The notes under the pieces were generated by a model. That model saw only the letters and a program-made list of their open reading frames with translations, did no database searches and was not told the DNA's origin. Source: Synchiropus splendidus (Eukaryota > Chordata > Actinopteri > Syngnathiformes > Callionymidae). Taken from it: DNA of 64,000 nucleotides. Every line of letters begins with the position of its first letter. Positions within the stretch are counted from its first letter, which is position 1. Below are positions 13,401 to 28,400 of the stretch, in pieces. The translations under genes were made by a program, and so were the position numbers. Location of the stretch: contig NC_071335.1 in assembly GCF_027744825.2 (NCBI RefSeq), forward strand, positions 28,671,001 through 28,735,000, written 5' to 3'.

Positions 13401-16400
13401 TTCCAGGTGGAGGGAGGAACTAGGCCTGCGCGATAAATTGTTTAAAAAAATCGCAATTTTGATTCACCCTTGTGTCTGATTTAATGTTTAGTTAATTTCG
13501 ATTCGCATTTAGTTTACAAGCCGACTGGATTTACATCACAAATGCTACTTTCCTTGGTGAGTTCTATCAAGGACTTATCAAGCTTGATCAAGTCCGCCGC
13601 CAAAACCCGACTTGCTTCTGTTCACATCTCGGACGTCTGAGCCAAAAGAGCTGTGTCTCGAGACAGAACCCGCAGTGTGAAAGCTCCTTAATGCTTCCAA
13701 GCGGCACCGCAAGCCACTACTTTCTGAGTTCCCACTATGCTCATGGCTTCACCTTCAGTCAATGACGAAGCGCCTTGTAGTCACGTGTTTCACTGAACGC
13801 GGTCGTCATTGGATAACTCGCGGCAAGATAGAAACTGAAGGAACATATAATATATAAAGGAATATATAAATAAAGAACAAGATGTTTCATAAAAAGATAA
13901 CTAACTGAAACTGCTGTGTTTCAGTTAAAAATAATCAAACGAAATAAAATTCAAAAATTCGTTTTCGTCTTTGTTTATTTCATAAGGAAGCATTTTAAAA
14001 TTATTTTAAACCTATTTTGGCTCGGCTGGTTTTACGACAGCTGTCAGCCAGGTGTGGTAGTAGTTTGCCAAATTTTTTTACATGGTGTCTTTTGTTGAGT
14101 TTTTATTACTGACTATTTTTATGAGCTATTTCAATCTGTATTGAAGGCAAAAAAATGACACTGAAATGAATAAAAACTAAACTGAAACTCTAAAAACTAA
14201 CTGACTTTGTAAGACAGAAATTCAAAACTAAATAAAAAGGAACAAGTGATGAGTCCATAAGTCCTATATAACCTGGTATATACCCACTGAAGTTCTGGCT
14301 TGGTGCCTGTGCTGCAGTCTCTGCTGTCATGTTGACGGTTCAGGAGGAGAATGTGATTTAAAATCCTCAAATGCTGCCACATTTTTCTTTACTTTTATCA
14401 ACTGATTTCCTGTATAAACAATCCTCTCAACTCCCACCTGACCTGATTCTATTTTAGGTGGTGCTGAAGTGTAGAGGCGGCACCGCGGATTTAATGCCAG
14501 CGCTCTGATTGACTCTCGCTCGTTCTATCTTCCCCAATAACAGTGCGGCGCTGCAACGCGTTCGGTGTGATTGATTTTGCTTTGGTTGTCGTGAGGAGGA
14601 AATCACACGGACCACTGAAATAGCACAGAAGGTCAAATCATCTGTTGATATCACCCTTCAACTTTGGTGGTTTGGTGGTACGCAACGCTGCTGTAAGACC
14701 AGCAGCAGACTGCTGGAGAAGCTTCAGAGTGAATTTGGCTCTTGCAGCTCCTGACTGCTGAGTTGAAGACTGAATGGAGTGTTTTGTGCGGCAATTCCTT
14801 GACCAACCCCCCTCACTGCCTCTCACACTTACTCACACGTCTCTTTTAGGAAAGTCCAGGCTGGGGGGAATGAGAAGTGAAGGACAGGACAGAACACAGA
14901 TAAGAGGAATAAGAGAGCAGGAGGGCAAATGAGGAAGTGGGATAGCAGAGCGCACTGTTATCCTTGTGGGATAAATATTTGCCTTTCCGCTTGTCAGGGT
15001 CACATTTGTCAGTACGAGTTGATTTTTTTTTTTTTTTTTTTCTTGCGGAATACTGATGAGAGGAGGCTGAGGAGGGGAGGTTGAGTGGTCCGTATACTTG
15101 GAGTAAATGCGTGTGAATCAAAATAGCAGAAAAGATTAAAGCGAGAGACAGCAGCTGCGAATCACTCTCCAGCGGTGCCCACTCTGGCTGCAGTTTGGTT
15201 TTCCAGAAGTCACTTGGGCTGACTGCCCTGAGGGCCAGCCGTCGCCTGCCACGTATGAAGCAGGGCGAGGAAGAGGCTGATCAGAGAGCTCCTTAGTGAC
15301 CCACTTCAACTTTGTTCTGCAGATGTGTGGCCAGTTAAGTCGTCTAATGCTCATGGAACACACACGTCACATTCAACCTTGTGCATTTCTCTTCCGCACG
15401 CTCAGGTCTCTGTGGTTGGGAAGAGATATGCAAAAAAATATGTTTATATTTCTGAAGTTTGTCGCGCTGTGTTTCATGATTTTGCCACTCACTACACCCG
15501 ACAAACATATGAAGAGAACATCTTCACACATGAGCAAGGCTCCTCAAATGAATTTGCAAACTTTGACTTGATATAACTTTAAAATGATGGTGCTTTGAGG
15601 AGCGTCTCTTGTGTTCTGGAGTGGAGTCAGTGGCTCTGGAGGGTCAATACCCGTCTGTCTTTTGCTAGCCATCGTCTGAGTTATATGCGTGGCATTATAG
15701 CACAGAATGCCGTAACTGTTGCAGTACATAATGGGACTATTTAACAGACTGTGGCCTAGATTTTTACCGTGGGCCATCAACAATAGGTGTATGATGTCAC
15801 AGGACATGTATCGTTCTGTCTTGGGCGAGGAGTGGACCAAGGTGGACACACTGTGGTCAGAATCAATTGTTTTTCTGTGTGTGAAGTCAGAAAAACAGAA
15901 TGTTGTTTGTCTGAATTATAATGTGAAGTTACCATCCATGTTGTAAACAGCATTAGTAATGTTTCTACTTGCCTCTCTTTTTTTTAATTGTCACTTTTTT
16001 TTTATTGAATCCCAACATAATCTAGACATTTGTGTCACTGAATTCAGCCATCAAACTTAATACATATGCAATAAATAATTGTACAGCTACAGAACAGCAT
16101 TTCAAATGAAAACATTTCCAACATTGAATTGGAGTATTTGAGGTCCCAAATAACAATACAACAAAAAACAAGCTTTAATATTTGAGTCAACTTCTCTTTT
16201 CATTTTGTTTTATGAATATATCTTCTTCTGTATCCACCAGCTGAGAAGGTCCTTGTAATGACACTCTGCCTCTGGCTTGTGTGCCAGGTATTTCCCCATG
16301 GGCCACCCGGTGTCGGTGCATCTCTACTTCCAGGCAGATCAGTTTCAGGGCTACCTGGTGAAGCACCACGCCACCAACCTGGCAACCAGCAAGCTGGAGA

Positions 16401-19400
16401 CCATGGAGACCTGGGTTGCTCCCAAAAAGAACTTTAAGCTGACGTCCCCTCCCACCAGCTCTTTCAGCAGGTTGCAGTTTGCAGAGGTGAGTCAGTCATT
16501 TGTCCTTTGGTAAAACAGCACTTTGGTTTGTTCATGATTAGCACTTATTCATCGTCTGAAGCATTTTATAATTTATAGTTATTCAATGGTTTACGTTGAA
16601 AACACAGCTGTAGAGTTGTTGAATGAATGCGAGCATTTGCACTTGTCAGATGAGTTTCAATCTCTTCCAGTTATTCAATATAAATGTGAGTTTTAGTTGA
16701 CTCATTTTACTTTTACAAACGGTTACGATTACGTTGAAGAAGAAGAGGGTTTTTTTTCAGTCCGTGACACCCACAAATGAACAAACGTGGAGTGGACGAG
16801 ATGTTGTTTTAGTTTTAGTTTTTTTAAACGGAAAAATCCAGAGAGAAAATTCATTGGCGGATGACAGGAACACAATGCTGCACGACACTTGATGGAACGG
16901 AGCAGGTGAGGACGGCAGCAGAAGGAATAGGGCTGCAACTAATGATTATTTTTGTTGTCGACTAATCTATTCATTATTTCTTCTTTGTTTGGACCTGTTT
17001 TGAATTTCCGTTTCACCTAAAGTTGCTTAATAATAATTGATGTGTTCAGTGTAGCTCCCTAGTTTAGTTCTGGTTATTACTGTGTATTTACACCAACAGC
17101 AACATGAGGCATCGCAGATTTTGACGTCGACAAATTTTGTTATTGATGACTACGACTAATCGTTGCAGCCCTAGATGGAAGTGAGGCCTATTTTAGTTGT
17201 TTTTAAAATACATTTGTAGTCCTGATTTTATCGTAATCTTAAACCCTCACTCTGCCCAGAAAGAAAGAGATCATGGAAACAAGCGGTCAAAGTTGGTTCC
17301 CTTTGATGACAGATGAGCTCGTGTTGGTGCTGGCGCTGAAATTGCCTGAGGACAAAATGAGCTGATGGAATGTAACGTTTGACAGTTTTCACTGGTTTGT
17401 CATCTTCATTTAGATTGTGAATTTGTCCGTGGCTTTGTGACCGTATCTCTTTCACCATCTCCAGACCCAAGATAATGGGTTGAAATGCAGATGGGCTTGG
17501 GTCCAGTGACAGTGAGTGACAGAGGCTTTTATCTGTACATTTGCGAGCACATCGCTCCCAGCTCTGCCGCTCCCTCAGTTGGTCCATCTGCCGTTCAAAC
17601 GGAAGGAAAACAGCTGAAATTAGACAGACTCTTGAGAGGAGTCCTTTTTGGAGACACACTGCTGGTGACTTAACAAACTGATTGTGTTATGTAAAGTTGT
17701 TTCATAATCTGAGGTATTTTAGGAAGTGAGATCATCAGATTCTTATTTCCTTTTTAATTCATTTCTGTTGGTTGGACTTGGACTAGGACGATCTGATTTT
17801 TATTTGTTTTTTATTTTACTGGCGAGTCGTCTGCTGATCATCATGTGCGTTTGTTAAAAGCCCCAGTTTGTTTTCTGTCAGATGAAATTGAGACGACCAT
17901 CGCTCCTGCAGCAGAGCAGAGGGAGACGCCCGGTTCGCTGCCTTTTTTGTCTGAGATTTGTTCGAATAAATCCCTCAGCTGCTAGTTTGCTTTCAGCTCA
18001 TGTCGCCTCCTTCTTTGAGACACAAAATGTTCTGTTCTCCACCATTCCTCTTTCATCTATTGCTCCCCGGTGTATCTTTATTAGCCAGAGTCCATCCGTC
18101 TTAGCCTTTGAGCCTGGGCCACGTCGAAACAGCCCCGAGGGAGTCCTCGGGTGCTTCAGCCAACACCTGACTTTGATTACATCCACAAACCAGTGCCACT
18201 AATAAGGCTTCCGCTGGGGCCCGAGGGGCCTTCCTGACATTTGGTTTTCTTAAGCAGAGCCAGATGTAGACAGGGACTGTCTTGGCTGGTGCCTGATAAA
18301 ACTGACCAGCCTTATTTAATGGAGATGTCTCCGTGTTGGCGCCGGCAAGACGGTGACACGGTGGAGAGGTTGGCAAGGTCGAGATGAAGAAATGAAATTG
18401 AGTTTTATGATCTCTATAAAGTTGAGTAAAGAAGGGTCAGGATGGAATAAGTCATCTTTAAGGGAGGACATGAATGATGGGGCACGCCTTATGTGGGCAT
18501 TAATAAGAATAATAAAGAAGGATGTGCTTGTAGAACTGATGTCTGAAGTGGTTCACCTGGCACTGAACTTTGGCCTTTGAAAGGACTTGTATAAAAGCAA
18601 AAAATATGGCTGCCAGTGGTCTTTGCTTTGACATCATGCACTCTGATGCCTGTATTGATTCATGAGGTGAAAACGTGGCCATGTGGTAACAGGTGTTGTC
18701 GTGAAAATTGTTATGAAAAGTTGCAATAATAAATATATATATATGCATAACCTGAATGAAAATAATTACTTGATATGTAATTTTGCAATAAATGTCCCCC
18801 TCTTCAATGTTTTAATGGGACAAGTGGTCGCGCCTGCAGTTGTCATGGCAACTGAAATTGAATGCTTATGTTTCACAAGCATATTACATATGCAGGACAA
18901 GCGGAAAACAGCGTTGTTACGACCATTAAAGAGCGTTTTCAGGACAATGAGTTCTCACTGTTGCAAGCAGTTCTTAGAACTTAGACGTCAATAAGGTCGA
19001 ACAAGCTCCTCAACCCTTAATAAATGACCTTTCTCAGACTGGTGTGTTGTCCCTTTGCAAAGCTAGACCTATTGCAGACATCTATAATGGAGAACGTTTC
19101 TGATAAAATACATGTCATTCAGGTCAAGTAAATGACCGAGGATTGAGCCAAAAATCAAATCAGTGCCGTCCACGTTGTGCATTCCACATAGCGGATTCTC
19201 CCCTGACCGGGCGATACCTGTATGACTCTCTATGTTATATCACCAATGACACTTAGTATTTACGACACACATGCATGAGCTTTCATCTATTCTTACCTGC
19301 AAGTGAACACCCACCCGGAGAGCAGCGTTCGCAGCATTCAACGTTAATGAAAAAGCTTAGCGAGGAGGCAAAGCTATTTACTTTCTCCCCCCCATTAGCA

Positions 19401-22400
19401 TTCATGCATTTAGCTATGGTTTGGAACAATAGAGTCAGGATCAACGGAGCGGCATTAAATGTATTTCCTCGAGAAAGTCACCTGTTCTTTGTCCTGAAAA
19501 GACCCTGCTGAAGTCGCCATGTCGTTGTCCTAGAACTATACCGGGTATCCTTTCTTCACTTTTCTCTGTGAATGTGAATGAATTGACATAACTATAAATA
19601 AAAAAAATATTCAGATATTTTCATTCGCCGAAGTGAGTGAGGTTATGCTGTTATGCTGCACGTTGCGAAGGTCGCACTGATGTGCTCATGACTTCAGTCG
19701 GTAGGAAGGAAACCAGCGAACTCAAACGCGGCGCAGTCAAGCCGCTTGAGTGAATGTTGGTCTTGAGCCAAAGCTTACTGTTGGTATCACAGACGTAGGA
19801 ACAGGTTGGGTGTGCGGGTCATCTTAAGCCATGGGCTGGAGCTCAGATGGGCCAGAAGTTAATCCCCATTTGACCCACTTTCCTGCTGATATTCTCACTT
19901 CTTTACTACCTGAAGATCTACTGGCCATCCAATTACCAAGAGCCTGAGCTGCGTTTTGCAAAAGAGAGAAAAGTTTTTGCAAAAGTTTTTCTTTTCCCCC
20001 TCAACTCAGATGGGATCCAGCCAGCCTGGATTGAACTGACCTTGAGAGAAAACACGCACGTTCTCTCTTGATTGTTAAGAGGTGCATTTCAAGGGGGAAA
20101 AACATCCAGTGTTTGAGTTCCACCTACATTGAAACACTTTATCATTTTATTCTTTATATAGCGAGGCCCGGGAAACAATGGCATGGATTTGAAAAATAAG
20201 CAGTGGGATCTTTTGTCATCTCAAAGACTCAGCCAAGCAAGTCTAATGACTAATGTCTAGCCTGATGCTTTTTAAACGTTGCCCCCACTGTGTGGTCGAG
20301 TGTGACGCCCAGCTTGTAGATGGATCCCAGTCGTCACTTTATTATTTAGACAAAGTTGAAGTGTCCCCAGAAAACCAAGAGAACAGTGACTCTCATTGAG
20401 GAAAAATATCTCATGAAATCTCAGCAGATGCCGCACTCATTTTCTAGTGCAAGGTCTGAAATTCAACATGTCACTTTTGTTCCATTATCAAAGCCTGATC
20501 AGTAGGTAGCAGTGATGCAGTTACGCATTTGCATTAAAAATGTGTTTGATAAGTCCACTTACGTGTCTTACATAGTGTTTTCCATGGTGTCCTAGTCACG
20601 TACAGAGTCATGCACTGTCGGTGGTAGATTGCAATGGTGCTCACATGGGTCATATGTCAGGTAGTCAGTGACACATACATCGAGGCAGCAACCTGTCATT
20701 CACAGGCCGACCATGCTGCCATCTCATTCCATCGCCTCACATTGGCCAGAAATACCACCTGTGACATGATAACAGGTCACCACAACACTTGTGCATCACA
20801 CTTATGGTGCCTGTCTCCTGATGATGGGTTGTTGGATCAATATGTCCATGTGCTCGCTCTGCAGGAATGAAAGGTTCTTCTTCTGTCGTCTAATTCCATT
20901 GTCAAAAGCTTGCCTGCTCATAATAGCAGTGTCTTGATAGCAATATTTGATGGAGTTGGTGGTTTTGCAGTGAGAGTTTTAGCTTTCAAGGAAGCTAAAA
21001 AGTACATGGAGCTAGATTTCTTCTGTTGCCTGGCCAGCATCTATGGAAGAGTAACCGAGGACACATGAGTTACAATGTTGCCTACGTTCACATATAATTC
21101 TGCATTTATATATAACTTTAAGTAAATGTTTCCATGGTAAAGCTCAGATGCCATAGGCATTTACTTATATAGTGTTTTCAGAGCATCTCACTTCGGACAG
21201 AGAGGCAGTGTGTTGTGAGGGCCACACCCACGATAAAAGTGGGCCTCCTGTGGCGGGTCTCAGAACTGCATCCTGAGGGCCACAAGTCTGTGATGCCTGT
21301 TCCAATCCATGGGGTATAGTTTACAGAAGAAGTCCATGGATTCATATTTCAATGAAAGCCCACACTAATATACTGGTGTACAGTATACCTTCGTATCCAT
21401 TATTGTAGTTGGATGTACAGTAGAGAGTAAAAAGTAGTTGGAGGTTTCCATGTAAATCCTTCCTGAACTAACAAGTCTTTTGCAAGCAGAATGCAAACCA
21501 ATTAGAGGTTTGGAGTCTTGACCTGTTCCAGGGGTGCAATTGGTCATGTGGAAGACAGCAAACTTTCATTCCTCCATCATACATTTGGCCCAAAGATTGC
21601 TGTCTTTCTCGTGTCTTCCTAAGGGTTGAAAGTGAGCGGCGCATAGCTAGGAACAGAAGCCGCCTACTCGTCTGAAACTTCTCTTCCCACACTTTGGCTC
21701 AGACTTTAACTAGAGCAGCAATCCCTCTGTTGATGTTTGTAAGTCAATACGGTTGCCGTAAGTCCCTGAAGTTCATAAGATCATTATCAGAACCTATCCA
21801 ACAACTGGTAGTTAAGTCAGGAGCCCGCGTCTCTTTTTCCGGCAGATTAAAGTTGGATTCCTCTGGCACTTCTCCCGTCACCTCTTCCATAGGCTTAGAC
21901 AGCGAGTGCTGCCGATCAATTGGCCTTGTGTGCCAAAGAGTGAGTCGCGGATAAGGTAATGAGGTGCCAGACTTGATTACCGATTTAACGGCAGAGGAGA
22001 AACAAGGTCCGAAAAGGTCGTAAGTGGCAGAGTTCAGTGGCATAATTGAGATGAAAGTGCCTTTGGCTGTGACGTACGCGCTCTTATTATGGAAACCAGG
22101 TCTATTAATACCCTGCATCGCGATCTCAACTCTCCCAGGACGTAACAGGGAGGGAGTTCCGGGCAGCAATTGATCGTCCGGTGGGGCGAGGCCTTGTTCA
22201 TCAGCCGGGATTGTAAGCATTAGCACTTCCTAAAGCAGTCATCCCTCTCACATTTCTGCCAACACCAAACACATCCATCTCCTGCGCTGTGTGAGAGATG
22301 TACGTCCCACTATCGCCCTGACTCCCCCCATCCATCCCCACGGCTCCTGAGTATTGGACAGCCGCGCCACACGGCAGCACATGCTCCCACAACAGGTCTT

Positions 22401-25400
22401 ACCTTTGGTTGGTTTACATGTTACTGGAGATGGTCAGAAAACACATTAGTACTCTTTATTCTGTACGTCTGTACTGCTGAAAGAAATGTTCAAATGAGGA
22501 TATTCAATCCTGCCCCCTTTCAAAAGGTATCATTAGGCACTGAAATGAGAGGCCTATATCTTTTGGTTTGTGTGTGGAAAGACAACTGAACTCAATGTTC
22601 CCCTCTTTTTCTCCTTCCCTATTAGATCGGCACAGAGTGGGACGCAAAGGAGCGCATGTTCAGGAACTTTGGTGGCCTGATGGGCCCCATGGAAGAGACC
22701 GTCGGCATGCAGAAGTGGGCCAAGGGACCCAACGTCACCGTTACGGTCGTCTGGATTGACCCCACCAACGTCATCGCGGCGACTTACGATATTTTAATCG
22801 ATGCCAGTGCAGAGTTCACCCACTACCGCCCACCTCTGAACCAACCTCTGCGACCAGGCGTGTGGAGCGTCCGCATCTTGCACCATTGGAGTCCCGTGGC
22901 AGAGATGCGCTTTCTCATCACACCCTTGGCTTACAACAAACGCCAGCCCATACGACAAGGTGAGAAACTCTAGCCTCCTATGAATGTTTTGGCAACAAAT
23001 TTTGCAGTAGTGTTCCGATTATTTGGTGAAGTCTTCTCTGGGGATGACGTCATGGTTGGAGAAAGCCATTTGTTGGAGCAGGACAATACATAAACTAGCA
23101 GGGGTTACCAACCTTTTAGCTATTCCAAGGTGTGACCCAAAGGGCTACCATCAGTTCAGTACACACTTCTGAAATCACGATACCATACCATATTTATTTA
23201 TAAAGCATTTAAAAAAGCAACACAAGATTGTGCTCTACAGACTGTGAAATCAGGATAAAACATTGAAAATAATAAATACATAGAATTGACACATGAAAGG
23301 CAGCAAAACCGATAAAATTACTAATAAGATCAGCTGTGTGGTGGATAAAAGCCAAAGAGTAAAAGTGCGTTTTTAAATAATATTCCTCTCAAATACAAAA
23401 CAATTACCAATGGTGCAACAAAAAAGGAAAAAATGTAAATGATCGAGGTGCTCAGCCACAGATGAATGATTTCTTTTAAAGATGAAATCTCACATGATCA
23501 AACATATTAAAATGAAGTGGATCATCGAAGCAAGCAGATGGCACTTCATGGAGGTGGACAGGATTATGGTGGTTTCCATGTTCTGAATGGAGAAATTCCA
23601 AAGTAAACATCAAAGAAACACACTGTATGACAAGAACGCGCCCATCGCTCGCGGAACTGAAGTCACATATCCGGCCGGAGGTATGAAGCGGCAGACCGGG
23701 TGAGGACTGCTGCCGAGTTGAGGGAGAGTTGTGTTTCTATTGTCGCTGATTCAATAGATGTCAATAGATGTCAATAATCTTCCTCCTTTCTCTGTCAGAT
23801 CGCTTCTTAATTGGCCGCGGTTTCTTCCGTTTTTATTGACCTTTTCTAACAAAACTGCGCTGTGGCGTCTCACAGGGATCATTAATGTATGACCACAGAA
23901 GTCATTGTGTGGCGGACGCCAACATGTCGTAAGGCTGCTGATGCAACGGAGCGGTGGCAGGGTGAAAATCCGTGGAAATCCTAGCTCATGCTAGCTAGTG
24001 CTACTGTTGCTACACATTATTAGCCTCGCTCATCGATCAAATATTGGCTTAGCTTGTAAGCAGAAGGAATATGAATCGAATTAGTTCAACAAGAACGTAT
24101 CTCTGGTGGGAATTTAGAGTAACAATGCAGTCACACCTGAATCTGTTGATGTCACATTATATTCAGCATTTTATTGCTTATTTGTCCCTTAGTGTAAATG
24201 CTTTGTATCATCACTGATAGTGAGAATATACAACAAAGAATGACCCATTTGAATGGCTCACAAGATAGTCATTTCCCAAAACAATTTCACGCTCACAAAA
24301 ACTTCCATTGTTTCATTTTGAAGAATCAAATCCAAAACTGCGGTTGGTCCATGAGTGTCATCTATGGCTAAATAACTATAATATGATGGTTTGAGTTATA
24401 TATCGGAATATCGTTTCATCCAAAGAAACTCCCTGTACTACAGCACAGTACTCCAATATCACGTGAGAACTAAGAAGGCTTTTAACAATGTCATTTTTAA
24501 ATAAAAGTACGAAGATATCACAGAAATATTCTTCTTTGACATATGCTTTGCCTCATGTTGACTTTAAAGCTCACTTGAGTTGCGGAGATTATCAAGCTCA
24601 TATGTCGTAAAATGAAGGGAAAACCTGAGTAGCCTTCCTCTTGTTAAATTCTAAAAGTGGCCACGGTGTCAGAGACTTTATGAATCATGAGCATGAGAAC
24701 AGATTTGCACAAATTCTTGATGCAGATGAGTCACAAGTGCCTTCGCGTGCTATTTATCTCCCACAAGAGTGCGCGCACAAGGCGCAGCGACGTTGCTGTG
24801 AAGTCACCCTTGAACAAAAGAATGCCTGTTTTGGGAAGGAATAAATAAAGTTTATATGTTCTGGTTTTTATTCCGCTGCTGTTGCTGCGTCATCACATCA
24901 AGCCGCTTGCCAGTCAGCGGTGCAAGTGATTGTTGTGCTTGATATGTGGCACACTTCTGCTGTTATAAATAAAACCACCCTGTGTTTTTAGAGTCAGCAT
25001 CAAATACACTCTTATTTCGTCTTCTGCACTTAGAGAGTGAGTTATAGTTTTGTGTCTAAAGTTTTAGTCATCAAAATAAATGAATATATTTGAATCGCTT
25101 TCTGCAGCTCAAACCTGCATCCAAATGACTTCACCGAGTCAGAGACAACTAGTCATTTAAAACTAAAATGACGTGAGTTAAATTCAGAGTCCTGCCCGCT
25201 CGCTGCCTCGCTGTGTTTCAGAGTGTAATGGATCTCGAAAATAGCTGCTTGAAAATACATTCTGAAGGTTGTCGATACTCAGCCTAATCTGTATTCCCTC
25301 TGCACTTTCATTATTTTCAGCTGAAAGCAGGCCACTGACATTTAGTTTTTAATAGATGGAGGGATCCAACATTCACAGTGAATTAACAATTGCCAGTTAG

Positions 25401-28400
25401 AGCTCCAAAATGTGTGCAGGTTCAGTCATACATTCATCGGCGCCGCCTCCTATTTTTTAGCCTGCCCTTTGTAATCGGGCCTCCGGGTCTGTGCAGACTC
25501 GGTTGTTTGTCAGCAAGTCACCCCTAATAACCTGGCGAGCGGCTCGCACATATTAAGCAGCGTGTTAAACAGCAGCACAACTTTGCCTCCACAACAACAA
25601 GCAGATAATTAAATCAGTCAGTCAGTGGGTGAGAGGCGTTGATGTGGAGGATCACAAGTTTGAGCACTGCTGACTTGGATCGTGTGCCTACATCATCACA
25701 TCATTTCACCCAGTCCATGAGGATGAAGAGAAACCCTTCTGAAAGAGAGACTTCTGATGCATTTATCCCCATATTTACCTGTTAATAGCAGCGCTGCTCC
25801 CCTTTACGAGTCATGTTCAGGAGACCTGCTGCAGTCCGAGATTTATTATTATTTAAGACTCATTTGAACCCACCACATTACTGAGTATAAATCTCCAACG
25901 GGATCAAAGATTTATGGACTTAATCATGGAGTTTAAATATCGGAAACCTTCACTGGACTCTTCAATCGCTGATGTGTGGAGAGGAGAAATCATGTGTCCT
26001 AGTGATGACTAGATGAGGCTTCATGAAACAGTAGTCCTCATTTTCAGAGGCCACTAGATGGCGCTCTTGGTTTCATTGAATTAGTTGGTCATGACCAAAC
26101 GTTTTACAGCAGACAGTGCCATCTGGTGGCCTCTGAAAATCAGGACACTGTTTCATGAAGCCTCAGTTGCATGAAGCCTCATCTACACATCACAAACCTG
26201 TCCTAAAATGTGTCAGTGATCCTTTGTGCTGGTCGATGTATTGATGAATCCAAGTCAAATCTGGTGTCGTCACAAACACTTTTAATTTCTCTTCTCAACA
26301 GCTGTTAGCAAAGTCGCTCAGAAAAGCGTTCAGGAGATGTCCATCACAGGAAGAGGAACAGATGGTGAAATGTTGCTGGTGTCCTAGAATACTATCTGAA
26401 TCCACAAGTCTTCTAATATTATCATTATTATTATGATGATTATGTATTTTTTCCCTTTTTTTTTTTGGGTAGAGCCGCTGTCCCATTGAGTTCATTGCTA
26501 TGAACATCATTTTAAATGCTTTAAACAAAATGGAATCACTGCGAAATAACAACATTGGATTCAATGAGCTGCAAAATTAGCTTTTATTATTATTGTGTTA
26601 CTATTTTTCAATCATTTTGCCCATTTAAAAAACTTAGTGGCTCCTACTCCATCCATTATAAAAGCACTTGCTCGACTGAGGCGCTGTAATAACACCGATG
26701 TTATCGTCCCCAGCCAACACTGTTAATTCAATTCGAGCTTGTTCAATTGCTTATCAGCTTCTTGTTTATGCTCCTGCCAGAGTGGTAGAATGACCAGCTT
26801 CATTTGGTCTATACAAACCGAGTGTCACTATATTGGCCCCGTTCACCTTGACAGGTGGTTGTCTTTCTCTTGTTCTTTGTCCTGGTGCCATCTCCAAAAT
26901 ACCAGTTCTCCCACTGTCTCTCCTTCTGTGGACTAAACTGTCTCAGTCTGCTCTCCCTAACTTTGTCTCAGTACTCCCTCGGATATGATCTTGTCTTTCC
27001 TAGTCACAACGGTCGATTCTGAACCGCACGCTGGACTTGAACTTGGGTGTTGCTTATGCAGCCATTACTTCATATGGTCCTAAAAGGTGTTCGGGGGAAG
27101 AGAGTCGGTTCTAAATTCCAGAGTAAATTTGCAGATCAACATGAGCCGACCTTGGCTTTTCCCATGCAAGTTAGAAAGAGGATATGATTTGCCCAGCAAG
27201 TACGGTGTGGCTGTACGATCCTGCCCTGTTCCTTTGATCATGCTGAGGGTCTGGTGTCTGGTGGAGAAGGATTAGAGATCGTGTTTTTTGTGCTGCAGGG
27301 TCTGGCACCAGTGCTACCAGTAAAACTTAATGATGTGTTTCACCTGCGTTGGCAGCAGTGGAAACACACATGCAAAACTTCACACAAACAGACGCCATGC
27401 CCAGGCAAGACTTGAAGGTCTGGTGCTGTCGTGGAGTTGAAGTGGGCAAGACGTGGTGCCCAGAAGAACACCATGTGCCTGACTGCATCTTTTTGTCACC
27501 GGAGCATGAAAAGCGCTGATGTCTGCTAACATGTGGGTGTGAGAGAGTTTGTGTTCCGTGCTCAGAAGTGATGTCTCGTGCCCTAGTTAGAGTCCCAGTG
27601 TGGAATTTACAGCTTCAGTGGAGATCTGGGGAGAGACAGGCCATTCTGGGGGAAAGTGTGTCTCTTCCTGGCGGCCATCGCAGTCAACGAGAAGAAAGGA
27701 GAATGGAACTCCCACAGAATCAAGGAGCGTGTTCCCGAAATAAATCTGTCAAAACTTGAATGTATACACTGCGTAATGTTGTGAGTTCTTTTTGAGTTTA
27801 TGGTTTGCTCCTGACAGTTCAGATGGCGCCCTGCGTCGCAGCCTTCTGCCGTCCGTGTGAGTGGGTGACTTAGTGTAAAGCGCTGAATAAGCATGGAAAG
27901 TGCTATACAAGTCAGAGCCATTTACCATTCTCTCTCTAGTTAGGGTTAAGAAACAAACGTGTCCAAGCAGGAGAGCGGGGAAGTACGGCAAAGAGTGTCT
28001 GAACCGCTTGAAGGCACCGTGGTGGGAGTTGAAAGTAGACCTGGGAATTGCTTTCTCCCCAATAGTCCACACCACACTGAAAGCCTGACCTCAGGCCAGA
28101 CAGAGTTGGTTGGATTGGCTTTGTGTCTGCATGAACCCGGTGTCTTCGGTCGCTGCAACCCCTTGAAACCGGTCCCAGAATGGATCGATTTGGCAATGCC
28201 AGTTTCACGTTGCTGAAGCACAGCTTCACCCAAAGAGAAGACCACCTTCGTGTCGGCTAATCTGACTTAAGACAGGTTGGTCGGAACTGATCCCGGTCGT
28301 AACTCTCTTTTTATGAAAACATTACAGCGCCACTTAGTGGCCTGGCATGTGTCAGACCTTTTAGTCTTCATTGGGCATCGTGAGTCTTTATTGGGCACTT

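Noticed and set aside
17228..17659. 143-codon minus-strand frame in an xylt1 intron
   Set aside because: No recognisable motif, no supporting splice pair, and frames of this size occur by chance here.
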